A stretch of 9,128 bases of DNA from an uncultured Bacillota bacterium (GCA_937916565.1 CALFSR010000023.1:1-9128), one strand, 5' to 3'; positions 1 to 6,797 are shown, counted from the first letter of the stretch. The notes: generated by a model from the sequence alone, not told the origin. Numbers and translations are program-made.

Positions 1-522
1 GTCGCTCCCCAGCGACCAGACGGCCATCCCGGCCGCCACCGCGGCGGCCGAGCCGCCCGACGAGCCGCCGGGCACCCGGCCCGGATCCCATGGGTTGCGG
101 GCGACGCCGAAGGCCGACGTCTCGGTCGAGCCGCCCATGGCAAACTCGTCCATGTTGGTTTTGCCCAAGCTAGGCGCGCCGGCCGCCTTGAGCCGTTCGA
201 CCACCGTCGCGTCGTAGGGCGGCACCCAGTTTTCGAGAATCCGGGACGCGGCCGTCGTCCGCACGCCGCGGGTAACCAGGTTGTCCTTGAGGGCCACGGG
301 GATCCCGCCCAAGGGAGCGGTCGCCTCACCCCGGGCGCGCGCCTCGTCGTACGCTCGCGCCTGCTCCAGCGCCTGCTCGGCCGTGACGGTGATATAGGCG
401 TTCAGCGTACCGTTGAGCTCTTCGATGCGCTCAAGCAGCGCCTTGGTAAGTTCCTGGCTGCTGAGCTCTCCAGAGTCCAGCTGTTGCCGCAGCTCATGCG
501 CGGTCAAATCGTGCAATGCCAA
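1..522 (-). CDS. gatA: Glutamyl/aspartyl-tRNA amidotransferase subunit A, 3' end outside window
   Basis: Amidase-signature subunit of the GatCAB complex. It releases ammonia from glutamine for conversion of Glu-tRNA(Gln) or Asp-tRNA(Asn) to the amidated tRNA in the cytosol. The first 174 residues are visible. They include LGGIPVALKDN with Lys79, KTNMDEFAMGGS at 121-132, and the Gly/Ser motif PGGSSGGSAAAVAAG with Ser154. By the family scheme, Lys79 and Ser154 are the lysine and cis-serine of the Ser-cisSer-Lys triad. The sequence stops at SLGSD (residue 174), so the expected nucleophile (about Ser178) falls just outside and cannot be checked. The start is taken as TTG at 522 because GAGGGGG lies 8 nt upstream; a second in-frame TTG at 516 has poorer spacing and there is no nearby ATG. 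The gene follows gatC after 86 bp, and gatB is expected downstream outside the window. The family is near certain; the exact start is less so. Confidence 0.95.
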   Translation of the reverse strand, partial: MALHDLTAHELRQQLDSGELSSQELTKALLERIEELNGTLNAYITVTAEQALEQARAYDEARARGEATAPLGGIPVALKDNLVTRGVRTTAASRILENWVPPYDATVVERLKAAGAPSLGKTNMDEFAMGGSTETSAFGVARNPWDPGRVPGGSSGGSAAAVAAGMAVWSLGSD

Positions 523-530
523 TGGGCCAG

Positions 531-537
531 CCCCCTC
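531..537 (-). promoter_or_regulatory. Shine-Dalgarno site that decides the gatA TTG start
   Basis: GAGGGGG on the minus strand, 8 nt before the TTG at 522. It is the only purine-rich run near the beginning of the GatA homology and supports TTG initiation. Confidence 0.6.
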
Positions 538-550
538 GCCACCGCTGCTT

Positions 551-597
551 GCGCCGGCGCGCCTTCGGCGCAGGCCGCGCTAAATCGCGCCCGGCGC
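551..597 (-). repeat. Imperfect inverted repeat between gatC and gatA
   Basis: The arms at 551-561 (GCGCCGGCGCG) and 586-597 (CGCGCCCGGCGC) are reverse complements apart from one extra base. They would form a stem of 11 G-C pairs with one bulge around a 24-nt loop. Part of the loop can pair alternatively with the arm, as GCGCC GAA GGCGC on the minus strand. No T-run follows on either strand, so it does not look like a standard intrinsic terminator. It sits within the transcript upstream of the gatA ribosome site. A role in mRNA stability or in the gatC:gatA ratio is possible but is only inference. In such GC-rich DNA some self-complementarity arises by chance. Confidence 0.45.
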
Positions 598-608
598 CGC
601 CAAAGCGC

Positions 609-959
609 TTACCCTTCCTCCAGGATGCGCGGCACCTTGAAGTAGCCATCCTGCTTCTCGGGCGCACCGCTCAACACCGTATCCTGCGTCATCGACGGCA
701 CCACCGCGTCGTCCCGCAGAACGTTGTACACGGGCAAACCGTGGGCGGTCGGCTCGACGCCTTCGGTGTCAAGCGCCTTGAGCTCCGCGGCCATGCGCAG
801 GATGTCGCTCAGTTGCCCGCTCAGCTTCGCCAGTTCTTCGTCCGTCAGCCGCAGGCGGGCCTGCGCCGCCACCTTGGCCACGTCGGCGACAGACAGCTGC
901 GCGCCCTCCGCCGGCTCGCCCGCCGCGGGCGCGCCGGGCAAGTCCTTGGTTTCCATCAC
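609..959 (-). CDS. gatC: Glutamyl/aspartyl-tRNA amidotransferase subunit C
   Basis: Small subunit of GatCAB. It wraps around GatA and GatB and stabilises the complex. The 116-residue product has the family pattern: VADVAKVAAQARLRLTDEE at about 24-42, a helical segment with LSGQLSDILRMAAELKALD, then the extended tail VEPTAHGLPVYNVLRDD and a C-terminal DGYFKVPRILEEG. The usual length is about 95-100 residues; the excess is an N-terminal extension of some 20 Ala/Gly/Pro/Glu-rich residues before the conserved helix. GTG at 959 overlaps the ligA stop by 4 nt (GTGA) and has GGAGGAG 8 nt upstream. ATG at 956 overlaps by 1 nt and has an 11-nt spacer. Either gives translational coupling to ligA. Downstream, gatA follows after 86 bp. 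The identification is secure; which of the two starts is used is uncertain. Confidence 0.94.
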   Translation of the reverse strand: MMETKDLPGAPAAGEPAEGAQLSVADVAKVAAQARLRLTDEELAKLSGQLSDILRMAAELKALDTEGVEPTAHGLPVYNVLRDDAVVPSMTQDTVLSGAPEKQDGYFKVPRILEEG

Positions 960-2959
960 CGGATCAACTCCTCCAACTCGTCCTCCGACAACACCTGCAC
1001 CCCGAGTTGCCTGGCCTTTTCCAGCTTGGAACCGGGGTTTTCGCCCGCGACCACAAAGTCGGTGTTGCGGCTCACCGAACTCGACACTTCCCCGCCGTGC
1101 CGGCGAATGAGCTCTTCCACCTCCCGGCGCGTGTAGCGGGACAACGTGCCCGTCACCACGACCCGCTTGCCGGCCAGTCGACCACCCGCAGGCGCCGACG
1201 GACGGGAAGCCGTCATGCGCACGCCCGCTTGCCGCAGCCGCTCCACGAGGGCGCGGTTTTGCTCGCCGGCGAAAAAGTCCAGCACGCTGCGGGCAATCTT
1301 TTCACCCACCGACGGCACAGCCATCAGCTCATCGAAACCGGCGCCCATCAAACGGTCGATGTCCCCGAAATGCTGCGCGATGTCCCGGGCCACGTTCTCG
1401 CCCACATGCCGGATGCCCAGGGCAAACAGCACCCGCTCCAGCCCCGCGTCCTTGCTCGCCTCGATGGCCTGCATCACGTTGCGGGCAGACTTGTCGCCCA
1501 TACGCTCCAAGCCCGCCAGCTGCTCGTGGGTCAGCCCGTAAATGTCTGCCGCGTCCCGCACCAGGCCCTTCGCGACGAGCTGTTCGATGAGGGCCGGACC
1601 CATGCCCTCTACGTTCATGGCATCCCGGGAGACGAAGTGGATAAGACCCTCGAGAAGCTGCCCCGGGCACGCGGGATTGGTGCAGCGGGCGACCGCCTCG
1701 CCCGGCGGGCGCACGACGGGGCCGCCGCACTCGGGGCACTCGGAGGGCATTTGGAACTCCCGCTCGCGGCCGGTGCGCCTCTCTTCCAGCACCCGCACCA
1801 CTTCCGGGATCACGTCCCCCGCCCGCTGGATGACGACCCAGTCGCCGATACGAATGTCCTTGCTCTTGATGTAATCCTCGTTGTGGAGGGTGGCGCGGCT
1901 GACGGTAACGCCGCCCACCTGCACCGGCACAAGGCGCGCCATGGGGGTTACCGCGCCCGTGCGGCCGACGTTGACCACGATGTCCTCGACTTGCGTGACG
2001 GCCTGCTCGGCGGCGAACTTGTAGGCGATCGCCCAGCGCGGCGTCTTGGCCGTTGCGCCCAACCGGTCGTACAGGCTCCGGTCGTTGACCTTGAGCACCG
2101 CCCCGTCCACGGCGTAGGGCAACGTCGCCCGCTGCACCTCAAAGGCTTCGCACCACGCGATGGCGGCCTCGATGTCGGGCACCAGGCGAGATTCGGGGTT
2201 GACCTTGAAGCCGAGCTCCCGCAACATGTCGAGCAGCTCGGCGTGGGTTGCCGGCGGTTCGTCCTCCATGTAGCCGACCGCGTAGACATAGATGTCCAAG
2301 GGCCGGCTGGCGGTCACCCGGGGGTCGAGCTGGCGCACCGACCCGGCGGCCGCATTGCGGGTGTTGGCGAACAGGGGCTCCCCCCGGGCCGCCCGCTCCT
2401 CGTTGAGCCGCCGGAAATCTTCGTAGCGGATGATGACCTCGCCCCGCACCTCGAGCGTCACGGGTCGGCGCAGCCGCAAGGGCACGGCGCGGATGGTGCG
2501 GAGGTTGGCGGTGATGTCCTCGCCCTGGACGCCGTCGCCTCGCGTCGCGCCCCGCACCAGCACACCCGCTTCGTACGTCAGGGAAACCGCCAGCCCGTCG
2601 AACTTGGGCTCGCACACGTACTCCAGCCGGTCAACTCCGGCCAGCTTGCGCGTCCGCGCATCAAACGCCCGCAGCTCGTCCGCGGAAAAGGCGTTGGCCA
2701 AGCTGAGCATGGGCACCCGGTGGACGACCGCGGCGAAAGCGGTCGACGGCGGCGCGCCCACCCGCTGCGTGGGCGAATCGGGCGTGATAAGCTCGGGGTA
2801 CTCCGCCTCAAGACGCTCGAGCTCCCGCAGCAAGCGGTCAAACTCCGCGTCGCTGATTTCCGGAGCGTCCAGCACGTAGTAGCGGTAGTTGTGGTACTCA
2901 ATCCGCTGGCGCAGATCGAGGACCGCGGCCTGTACCGCGGCCGGCACCTCCCTGGCCAC
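956..2959 (-). CDS. ligA: NAD+-dependent DNA ligase LigA
   Basis: Seals nicks in duplex DNA during replication and repair, using NAD+ as AMP donor. The 668-residue length matches the family (about 670). Domain order: Ia with YRYYVLDAPEISDAEFD (about 25-41); adenylation domain with CEPKFDGLAVSL (Lys119 is the AMP-accepting lysine of KxDG), VRGEV, and WAIAYKF with Lys314; OB fold; four-cysteine zinc finger (Cys408, 411, 426, 431); helix-hairpin-helix region (about 470-570) with LERMGDKSARN and VPSVGEKIA; C-terminal BRCT (about 592-667). GTG at 2959 is chosen because AAAGGAGGGG precedes it and the family length follows. The open frame runs back to an ATG at 3058, but that would add 33 unrelated residues. 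gatC overlaps its stop. pcrA is its usual upstream partner in Bacillota, but here dacF lies between them on the other strand, so ligA probably has its own promoter. A family tyrosine in domain Ia is Phe40 here. Confidence 0.97.
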   Translation of the reverse strand: MAREVPAAVQAAVLDLRQRIEYHNYRYYVLDAPEISDAEFDRLLRELERLEAEYPELITPDSPTQRVGAPPSTAFAAVVHRVPMLSLANAFSADELRAFDARTRKLAGVDRLEYVCEPKFDGLAVSLTYEAGVLVRGATRGDGVQGEDITANLRTIRAVPLRLRRPVTLEVRGEVIIRYEDFRRLNEERAARGEPLFANTRNAAAGSVRQLDPRVTASRPLDIYVYAVGYMEDEPPATHAELLDMLRELGFKVNPESRLVPDIEAAIAWCEAFEVQRATLPYAVDGAVLKVNDRSLYDRLGATAKTPRWAIAYKFAAEQAVTQVEDIVVNVGRTGAVTPMARLVPVQVGGVTVSRATLHNEDYIKSKDIRIGDWVVIQRAGDVIPEVVRVLEERRTGREREFQMPSECPECGGPVVRPPGEAVARCTNPACPGQLLEGLIHFVSRDAMNVEGMGPALIEQLVAKGLVRDAADIYGLTHEQLAGLERMGDKSARNVMQAIEASKDAGLERVLFALGIRHVGENVARDIAQHFGDIDRLMGAGFDELMAVPSVGEKIARSVLDFFAGEQNRALVERLRQAGVRMTASRPSAPAGGRLAGKRVVVTGTLSRYTRREVEELIRRHGGEVSSSVSRNTDFVVAGENPGSKLEKARQLGVQVLSEDELEELIR
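968..974 (-). promoter_or_regulatory. Shine-Dalgarno site of gatC inside the ligA end
   Basis: GGAGGAG within the last codons of ligA, 8 nt before the GTG at 959 and 11 nt before the ATG at 956. Its spacing slightly favours the GTG. Confidence 0.6.
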
Positions 2960-2964
2960 CGTCT

Positions 2965-2974
2965 CCCCTCCTTT
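2965..2974 (-). promoter_or_regulatory. Shine-Dalgarno site that decides the ligA GTG start
   Basis: AAAGGAGGGG on the minus strand, about 5-7 nt before the GTG at 2959. It is a strong ribosome site and argues against the longer frame starting at 3058. Confidence 0.75.
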
Positions 2975-3078
2975 GGCCAACTGTATTGTTTTCCGCGCCC
3001 TGTTTTGGAATCCTCCAGCGGCCTCCGCCGGCGCGTCTACGGCGGCCCGCCGCGTCATACGTATCGTTTCATGAAAGC

Positions 3079-3083
3079 GAGGT
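3079..3083 (+). promoter_or_regulatory. Shine-Dalgarno site that decides the dacF GTG start
   Basis: GAGGT, 7 nt before the GTG at 3091. An in-frame GTG at 3085 would be only 1 nt away from it, and so is unlikely. Confidence 0.5.
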
Positions 3084-3090
3084 CGTGCCG

Positions 3091-4344
3091 GTGTTCATCC
3101 CCAAGCGCTGGCTGACGGCCGGCGCAGCCGCCGCGATCGGGCTCCTTTGCCTTTCCCTGGCCGCCGGCCGCTGGGCGCCCCAGCCCGCTGCGGTCTGGGT
3201 TCCGCTGGAACCGGGGCCAGGCCTGCGCTACCTCGACGGTTACACGGCCGGACCCGCCATTCGCGCGGGCGCCGCCATCCTCATCGAAGCGGAAACCGGC
3301 ACCGTCCTCTTTGCCCACAACGAGCACGAACGCCGCCCCATGGCCAGCACCACCAAGATCATGACGGCGCTCCTCGCCCTGGAAAACGCGGCCCTCCACG
3401 AGGAGGCGACCGTCAGCGCCCAAGCCGTGCGCGTCGCCGGATCCGACGCGGGCTTGCGCCCGGGACAGCGGCTCACGGTGCTCGAACTGCTCCATGGCCT
3501 ATTGCTGCCATCCGGCAACGACGCCGCCAATGTCCTCGCGGAGCACGTGGCCGGCAGTCAAGACGCCTTCGTTAACCTCATGAACGCCCGGGCCCAGGAG
3601 CTGGGAGCGAGCCGCACCCGCTTCGCCAACGCCCACGGTCTCGACGCTCCCGACCATTACTCGACCGCGTACGACCTGGCCCTCTTGGCCCGCGCGGCCA
3701 TACGCTACCCGACGTTCAGCCAGATCGTGGGCACGCCCGTGTTTCAGCCCCAGAGCATCAGCCGCACGTGGCGCAACACCAACCAGCTTCTGTGGAGCTT
3801 TGAAGGCATCGAGGGCATTAAGACCGGCACGACCAGCGGCGCGGGCTACTGCCTGGTGGCGGCCGCGTCCCGCTCCGGCATGCGCCTCATCGCGGTAGTG
3901 CTGGGCAGCCCGGACCGCTACGGCGACACCGTCCGCCTGCTGGAGTACGGCTTTGACCGCTTCCACCTTCTTACGCTCGCGTCCCACGGCAGCATGCTGG
4001 CGGAAGTCCCGGTGCCCGGCGGGCTGGGCCGGCTCCAAGCCGTCGTCGACGGCGACTTCCGGATCGTCGCCCGGGATGAGGACATCAACCGCCTGCAGGT
4101 CCGCCTTGTCCTGGGCGATGTCCACCCGCCGATCCGGGCCGGTCAGCCGGTGGGCCGCCTGGAGGTCGTGGCAGGTCCGGGTGCGCCCGATGGGGCCACG
4201 CGCTCTCCTTCGGGCAGCGGCGAGGCCGCGCCCGACGTTTCACCCCGCGCGCTCGCCCACGTACCGCTCTTCGCCCGGGCCCACGTGCCCCGCTGGACGC
4301 CCTTGGGCGCCCTTTGGCGCTGGCTCGGGGAACGGCTGCCCTGA
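3091..4344 (+). CDS. dacF: D-alanyl-D-alanine carboxypeptidase (DacF/PBP5 family, peptidase S11)
   Basis: Low-molecular-weight penicillin-binding protein that removes the terminal D-Ala from peptidoglycan pentapeptides outside the cytoplasmic membrane. The 417 residues begin with a signal peptide: MFIPKRW, then a hydrophobic Ala/Leu stretch to about residue 27. The three active-site motifs are intact: STTK (Ser86 nucleophile, Lys89), SGN at 141-143, and KTG at 244-246. A beta-rich C-terminal domain follows (about 300-362), then a Pro/Ser/Gly-rich stretch and a Trp/Arg-containing tail with LGALWRWLGERLP. That tail could be the amphipathic membrane anchor typical of PBP5-type enzymes. GTG at 3091 is chosen for its ribosome site and because it puts the signal peptide at the N-terminus; the frame is open back to 2986. 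It is the only plus-strand gene here. The symbol dacF is by family resemblance; it could equally be called dacB or dacA, and a sporulation role cannot be read from the sequence. Confidence 0.93.
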   Translation: MFIPKRWLTAGAAAAIGLLCLSLAAGRWAPQPAAVWVPLEPGPGLRYLDGYTAGPAIRAGAAILIEAETGTVLFAHNEHERRPMASTTKIMTALLALENAALHEEATVSAQAVRVAGSDAGLRPGQRLTVLELLHGLLLPSGNDAANVLAEHVAGSQDAFVNLMNARAQELGASRTRFANAHGLDAPDHYSTAYDLALLARAAIRYPTFSQIVGTPVFQPQSISRTWRNTNQLLWSFEGIEGIKTGTTSGAGYCLVAAASRSGMRLIAVVLGSPDRYGDTVRLLEYGFDRFHLLTLASHGSMLAEVPVPGGLGRLQAVVDGDFRIVARDEDINRLQVRLVLGDVHPPIRAGQPVGRLEVVAGPGAPDGATRSPSGSGEAAPDVSPRALAHVPLFARAHVPRWTPLGALWRWLGERLP

Positions 4345-4371
4345 CGGGTGCCCGGACGTCCGCCGAGCCCG

Positions 4372-4384
4372 GCCGCTGTGCGGC
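4372..4384. terminator. Weak hairpin in the dacF/pcrA convergent gap
   Basis: GCCGC-TGT-GCGGC forms a 5-bp stem in the 52 bp between two convergent stops, where a bidirectional terminator would be expected. No T-run follows on either strand, so this is only a candidate. Termination may be Rho-dependent, or may occur within the genes. Confidence 0.2.
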
Positions 4385-4396
4385 GATACCATGCTG

Positions 4397-6757
4397 TTAC
4401 GACGGACCGGGCCCGACCCGCTCCAGCGGGGCCATGCTGGCCAGCAGCTTTTTGACGCCCTGGCCGGGAAACGCGACCGTGATGACCAAGTCGCCCGCGG
4501 ACGTCTCGCAGCTGACGACGGTTCCTTGGCCCCACACCTTGTGCTGCACCTTGTCGCCGGGGCGCCAGTCCTGGACGCCGGCCCCGCCTGCGGCGCCGGC
4601 CGCACCGGCCGAGCCTTGGCCCGCGCCGCGGGCCGGCTGGCCGCCCCGGGCCGTGGCCGTCGACCCGATGCCGACCGTCCGGGCCGCGCCGCCCAGGGAC
4701 ATGGTGGCTGGCCCGTGGACCCTGCCGCCGGCACCAGCTCCAAAGCCGCCGGCGCCCATGCCCGGCCGCAACGACCGGCCGCCAGGCAGTATCTCCCAGC
4801 GGGCCCGCGTCGCTTGCGCCCGCAGCTCGGCCGACCGGTCCTCCACCAGGTGGGAGGGGATCTCGCCGACGAACCGGGAGACGACCGACGCCGTGGGTTC
4901 GCCGTACAGCATGCGGAACTGCGCGCACGTCAGGTACAGCCGCTCCTTGGCCCGGGTCATGCCGACGTAGCACAGGCGGCGCTCCTCCTCCAGTTCTCCG
5001 GGCTCCATGACGGCCCGGGAATGGGGAAAAACGCCCTCCTCCATCCCCACCAAGAACACGACAGGAAACTCCAGCCCCTTGGCGGCGTGCAGCGTCATAA
5101 GGGTGACCGAATCCGCGCCCGCATCGTAGGCGTCCACGTCGGACACGAGCGCCACGTGCTCGAGAAACTCGCCAAGATCTTGCCCCTGCTCAAACTCAAA
5201 CTGGCGCGTCACGGAAAGGAACTCTTTCAAGTTCTCCACCCGGGCCTCGGCCTCGACGGTGCGCTCCGCGTGGAGCTCCGCCAGATAGCCGGACTCCTCG
5301 AGCACCCGCTCTGCCAGGGCTGTCAGGCCCGCGCTGCCCACAAGTTGCCGCCATCCTTCCACCAGCCCGTAAAACGCCCGCACCCGGCTCGCCGCCGCCG
5401 GAGACAGCTCCGCGAGGGCCGCATCGTCCCCGAGCGCCTCATACAGCGGCATGCCGACGCTAGCCGCGTAGTCGTCGAGCCGGGCCACCGTGGCGTCGCC
5501 GATGCCGCGCTTTGGTACGTTGATGACACGCCGCAGGCTCAAGGAGTCGTACGGGTTGAAAATGAGCCGCAAGTAGGCCAAGAGGTCTTTGATTTCCTTG
5601 CGCTCGTAAAACCGCACGCCCGATACGATGCGATACGGCAGGCCGCGGCGGATGAACTCCTCTTCGAAGGTGCGGCTTTGGGCGTGCGTGCGGTAAAGGA
5701 TGGCAAAGTCACGGTATGACCGCCCTTCCTCGAGCACCCCGCGGCGAATCTCGTCGCCGACGAACGCCGCCTCCTCCCGTTCATTCCCCGCTTGGTAAAA
5801 CACAACCGGATCACCGTCGGGATTGTCGGTCCACAAGTTCTTGTCCGGCCGGTCCAAGTTGTTGGCGATGACCTCGTTGGCTGCCTCGAGGATGCGCTTG
5901 GTGGAGCGGTAGTTTTGCTCGAGCTTGATGACGGTCGCATCCGGGTAATCCCGCTCAAAGTCCAGGATGTTGCGGATATCCGCTCCCCGGAAGCGGTAAA
6001 TGCTCTGGTCCGCGTCGCCGACGACGCACAAGTTGCGGTGGCGGCCCGCCAAGAGGTTCACCAGCACGTACTGGGCGTGGTTGGTGTCCTGGTACTCGTC
6101 CACCATGAGGTAGCGGAACCGATCCTGGTACAGCCGGAGCACCGTTTCGTCGTCCCGGAACAGCCGCACCGTGGCCATGATCAGATCGTCGAAGTCGAAG
6201 GCCCCGTTTTGCTTGAGCTTGGCCTGGTACCCCTCGTACACCCGCGCCACCGTGCGCTCCCAAAAGTCGGTCGCCTTGGCCGTGAAGCCAGCGGGGTCGA
6301 GCAGCTCGTTTTTGGCGGCGCTGATGGCGCTGAGCATCCCCCGCGGGTCAAACCGCTTCGGGTCCAGGTTCAGCTCCTTGAGGGTCTCCTTGACGGCGGC
6401 CAGCTGGTCGGCGGTGTCAAAGATGAGAAAGTGCCGCGGGAAACCGAGCCGGTCCGCATGCCGGCGCAAGATCTGCACGCAGGTGGCGTGAAACGTCCCG
6501 ACCCACACCTGCTCCCCCGCGGGGCCGATTAGGTTCGTCACCCGCTCCCGCATTTCCCGGGCCGCCTTGTTGGTGAACGTCACCGCCAAGATGCTGCGGG
6601 GCGGCACGCCCTTGACCTCGAGCAAGTACGCGATGCGGTAGGTCAAAACCCGCGTCTTGCCGCTGCCGGCGCCGGCGATGATGAGCAAAGGGCCTTCCGT
6701 ATGCTCGACGGCGGCCCGTTGGGTGTCATTTAAGTCCTTCAGCCAATCGGTCACCAA
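4397..6757 (-). CDS. pcrA: ATP-dependent DNA helicase PcrA (UvrD/Rep superfamily 1A)
   Basis: 3'-to-5' DNA translocase and helicase used in repair, rolling-circle replication, clearance of RecA filaments and conflicts with RNA polymerase. All SF1A motifs are present in the 786 residues: Q-motif LNDTQRAAVEH (9-19), Walker A GAGSGKT with Lys34, Ia VTFTNKAAREM, II VDEYQDT (219-225), III GDADQSIYRFRGA (247-259), IV LEQNYRS (279-285), V LMTLHAAKGLEFP (553-565), and VI RLCYVGMTRAKERLYL (594-609). The C-terminus from about 730 (DWRPGDKVQHKVWGQGTV) is the Tudor-like domain that in PcrA/UvrD contacts RNA polymerase. It is joined by a Gly-rich linker at about 656-729. Homologues are about 720-740 residues; the excess is mostly this linker. 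TTG at 6757 is chosen because GGAGG lies 7 nt upstream; the next codon, GTG at 6754, is the alternative. The gene follows hisIE by 71 bp and is convergent with dacF. Confidence 0.97.
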   Translation of the reverse strand: MVTDWLKDLNDTQRAAVEHTEGPLLIIAGAGSGKTRVLTYRIAYLLEVKGVPPRSILAVTFTNKAAREMRERVTNLIGPAGEQVWVGTFHATCVQILRRHADRLGFPRHFLIFDTADQLAAVKETLKELNLDPKRFDPRGMLSAISAAKNELLDPAGFTAKATDFWERTVARVYEGYQAKLKQNGAFDFDDLIMATVRLFRDDETVLRLYQDRFRYLMVDEYQDTNHAQYVLVNLLAGRHRNLCVVGDADQSIYRFRGADIRNILDFERDYPDATVIKLEQNYRSTKRILEAANEVIANNLDRPDKNLWTDNPDGDPVVFYQAGNEREEAAFVGDEIRRGVLEEGRSYRDFAILYRTHAQSRTFEEEFIRRGLPYRIVSGVRFYERKEIKDLLAYLRLIFNPYDSLSLRRVINVPKRGIGDATVARLDDYAASVGMPLYEALGDDAALAELSPAAASRVRAFYGLVEGWRQLVGSAGLTALAERVLEESGYLAELHAERTVEAEARVENLKEFLSVTRQFEFEQGQDLGEFLEHVALVSDVDAYDAGADSVTLMTLHAAKGLEFPVVFLVGMEEGVFPHSRAVMEPGELEEERRLCYVGMTRAKERLYLTCAQFRMLYGEPTASVVSRFVGEIPSHLVEDRSAELRAQATRARWEILPGGRSLRPGMGAGGFGAGAGGRVHGPATMSLGGAARTVGIGSTATARGGQPARGAGQGSAGAAGAAGGAGVQDWRPGDKVQHKVWGQGTVVSCETSAGDLVITVAFPGQGVKKLLASMAPLERVGPGPS
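4571..4789 (-). other. Low-complexity Gly/Ala/Arg linker coding segment within pcrA
   Basis: Encodes about residues 657-729 of PcrA. About one third of the residues are glycine, with many alanines, six arginines and no Asp or Glu. It contains RGG/RG-like steps (ARGGQPARGAG). It lies between helicase motif VI plus its following helices and the C-terminal RNA polymerase-binding domain. It stays in frame and is flanked by conserved sequence on both sides, so it is part of the protein and not a frameshift artefact. Confidence 0.75.
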
Positions 6758-6764
6758 GGGGTAG

Positions 6765-6769
6765 CCTCC
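6765..6769 (-). promoter_or_regulatory. Shine-Dalgarno site that decides the pcrA TTG start
   Basis: GGAGG on the minus strand, 7 nt before the TTG at 6757 and 10 nt before the GTG at 6754. The spacing favours TTG. Confidence 0.6.
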
Positions 6770-6776
6770 AGAGGGT

Positions 6777-6797
6777 CCCGCGCCGTCGCCGGCGGGG
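6777..6797 (-). other. Stem-loop between hisIE and pcrA
   Basis: On the minus strand CCCCGCCG-GCGA-CGGCGCGGG can fold into 8 G-C pairs with one bulged C and a GCGA tetraloop. It lies 31 nt after the hisIE stop and about 20 nt before the pcrA start. No T-run follows, so it is not a standard intrinsic terminator. It could act as an mRNA stability or processing element, or could be chance in GC-rich sequence. Confidence 0.3.

Larger units (their letters stand above)
2960..3090. promoter_or_regulatory. Divergent ligA/dacF intergenic region
   Basis: These 131 bp between the starts of ligA (minus) and dacF (plus) should hold promoters for both, since neither has a co-directional gene directly upstream. 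The part at about 2973-3012 is visibly richer in A+T than its surroundings (for example CTGTATTGTTTTCC), as promoters in GC-rich genomes often are. An 8-bp palindrome, ATACGTAT, lies near 3057-3064. I could not find a -35/-10 pair of good quality and spacing on either strand, so no exact promoter is called. The assignment rests on gene arrangement. Confidence 0.45.

Noticed and set aside
2960..3058. Longer N-terminus of ligA from an ATG at 3058
   Set aside because: It adds 33 residues without LigA similarity, extends into the divergent control region, and ignores the strong ribosome site before the GTG at 2959.
2986..3090. Longer N-terminus of dacF from 2986
   Set aside because: It would bury the signal peptide behind 35 unrelated residues; the GTG at 3091 has a suitable ribosome site.
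1007..3115. A 702-codon open frame on the plus strand across ligA
   Set aside because: It is antisense to a gene with every LigA motif. Its product is His/Arg/Pro/Gly-rich without recognisable domains, as expected for the complement of a GC-rich gene.
4560..4790. Possible frameshift or assembly error in the repetitive part of pcrA
   Set aside because: The reading frame is continuous and conserved sequence resumes in the same frame on both sides.
3953..5719. A 588-codon open frame on the plus strand overlapping dacF and antisense to pcrA
   Set aside because: It runs out of frame through dacF and antisense to conserved helicase motifs, with no domain of its own.
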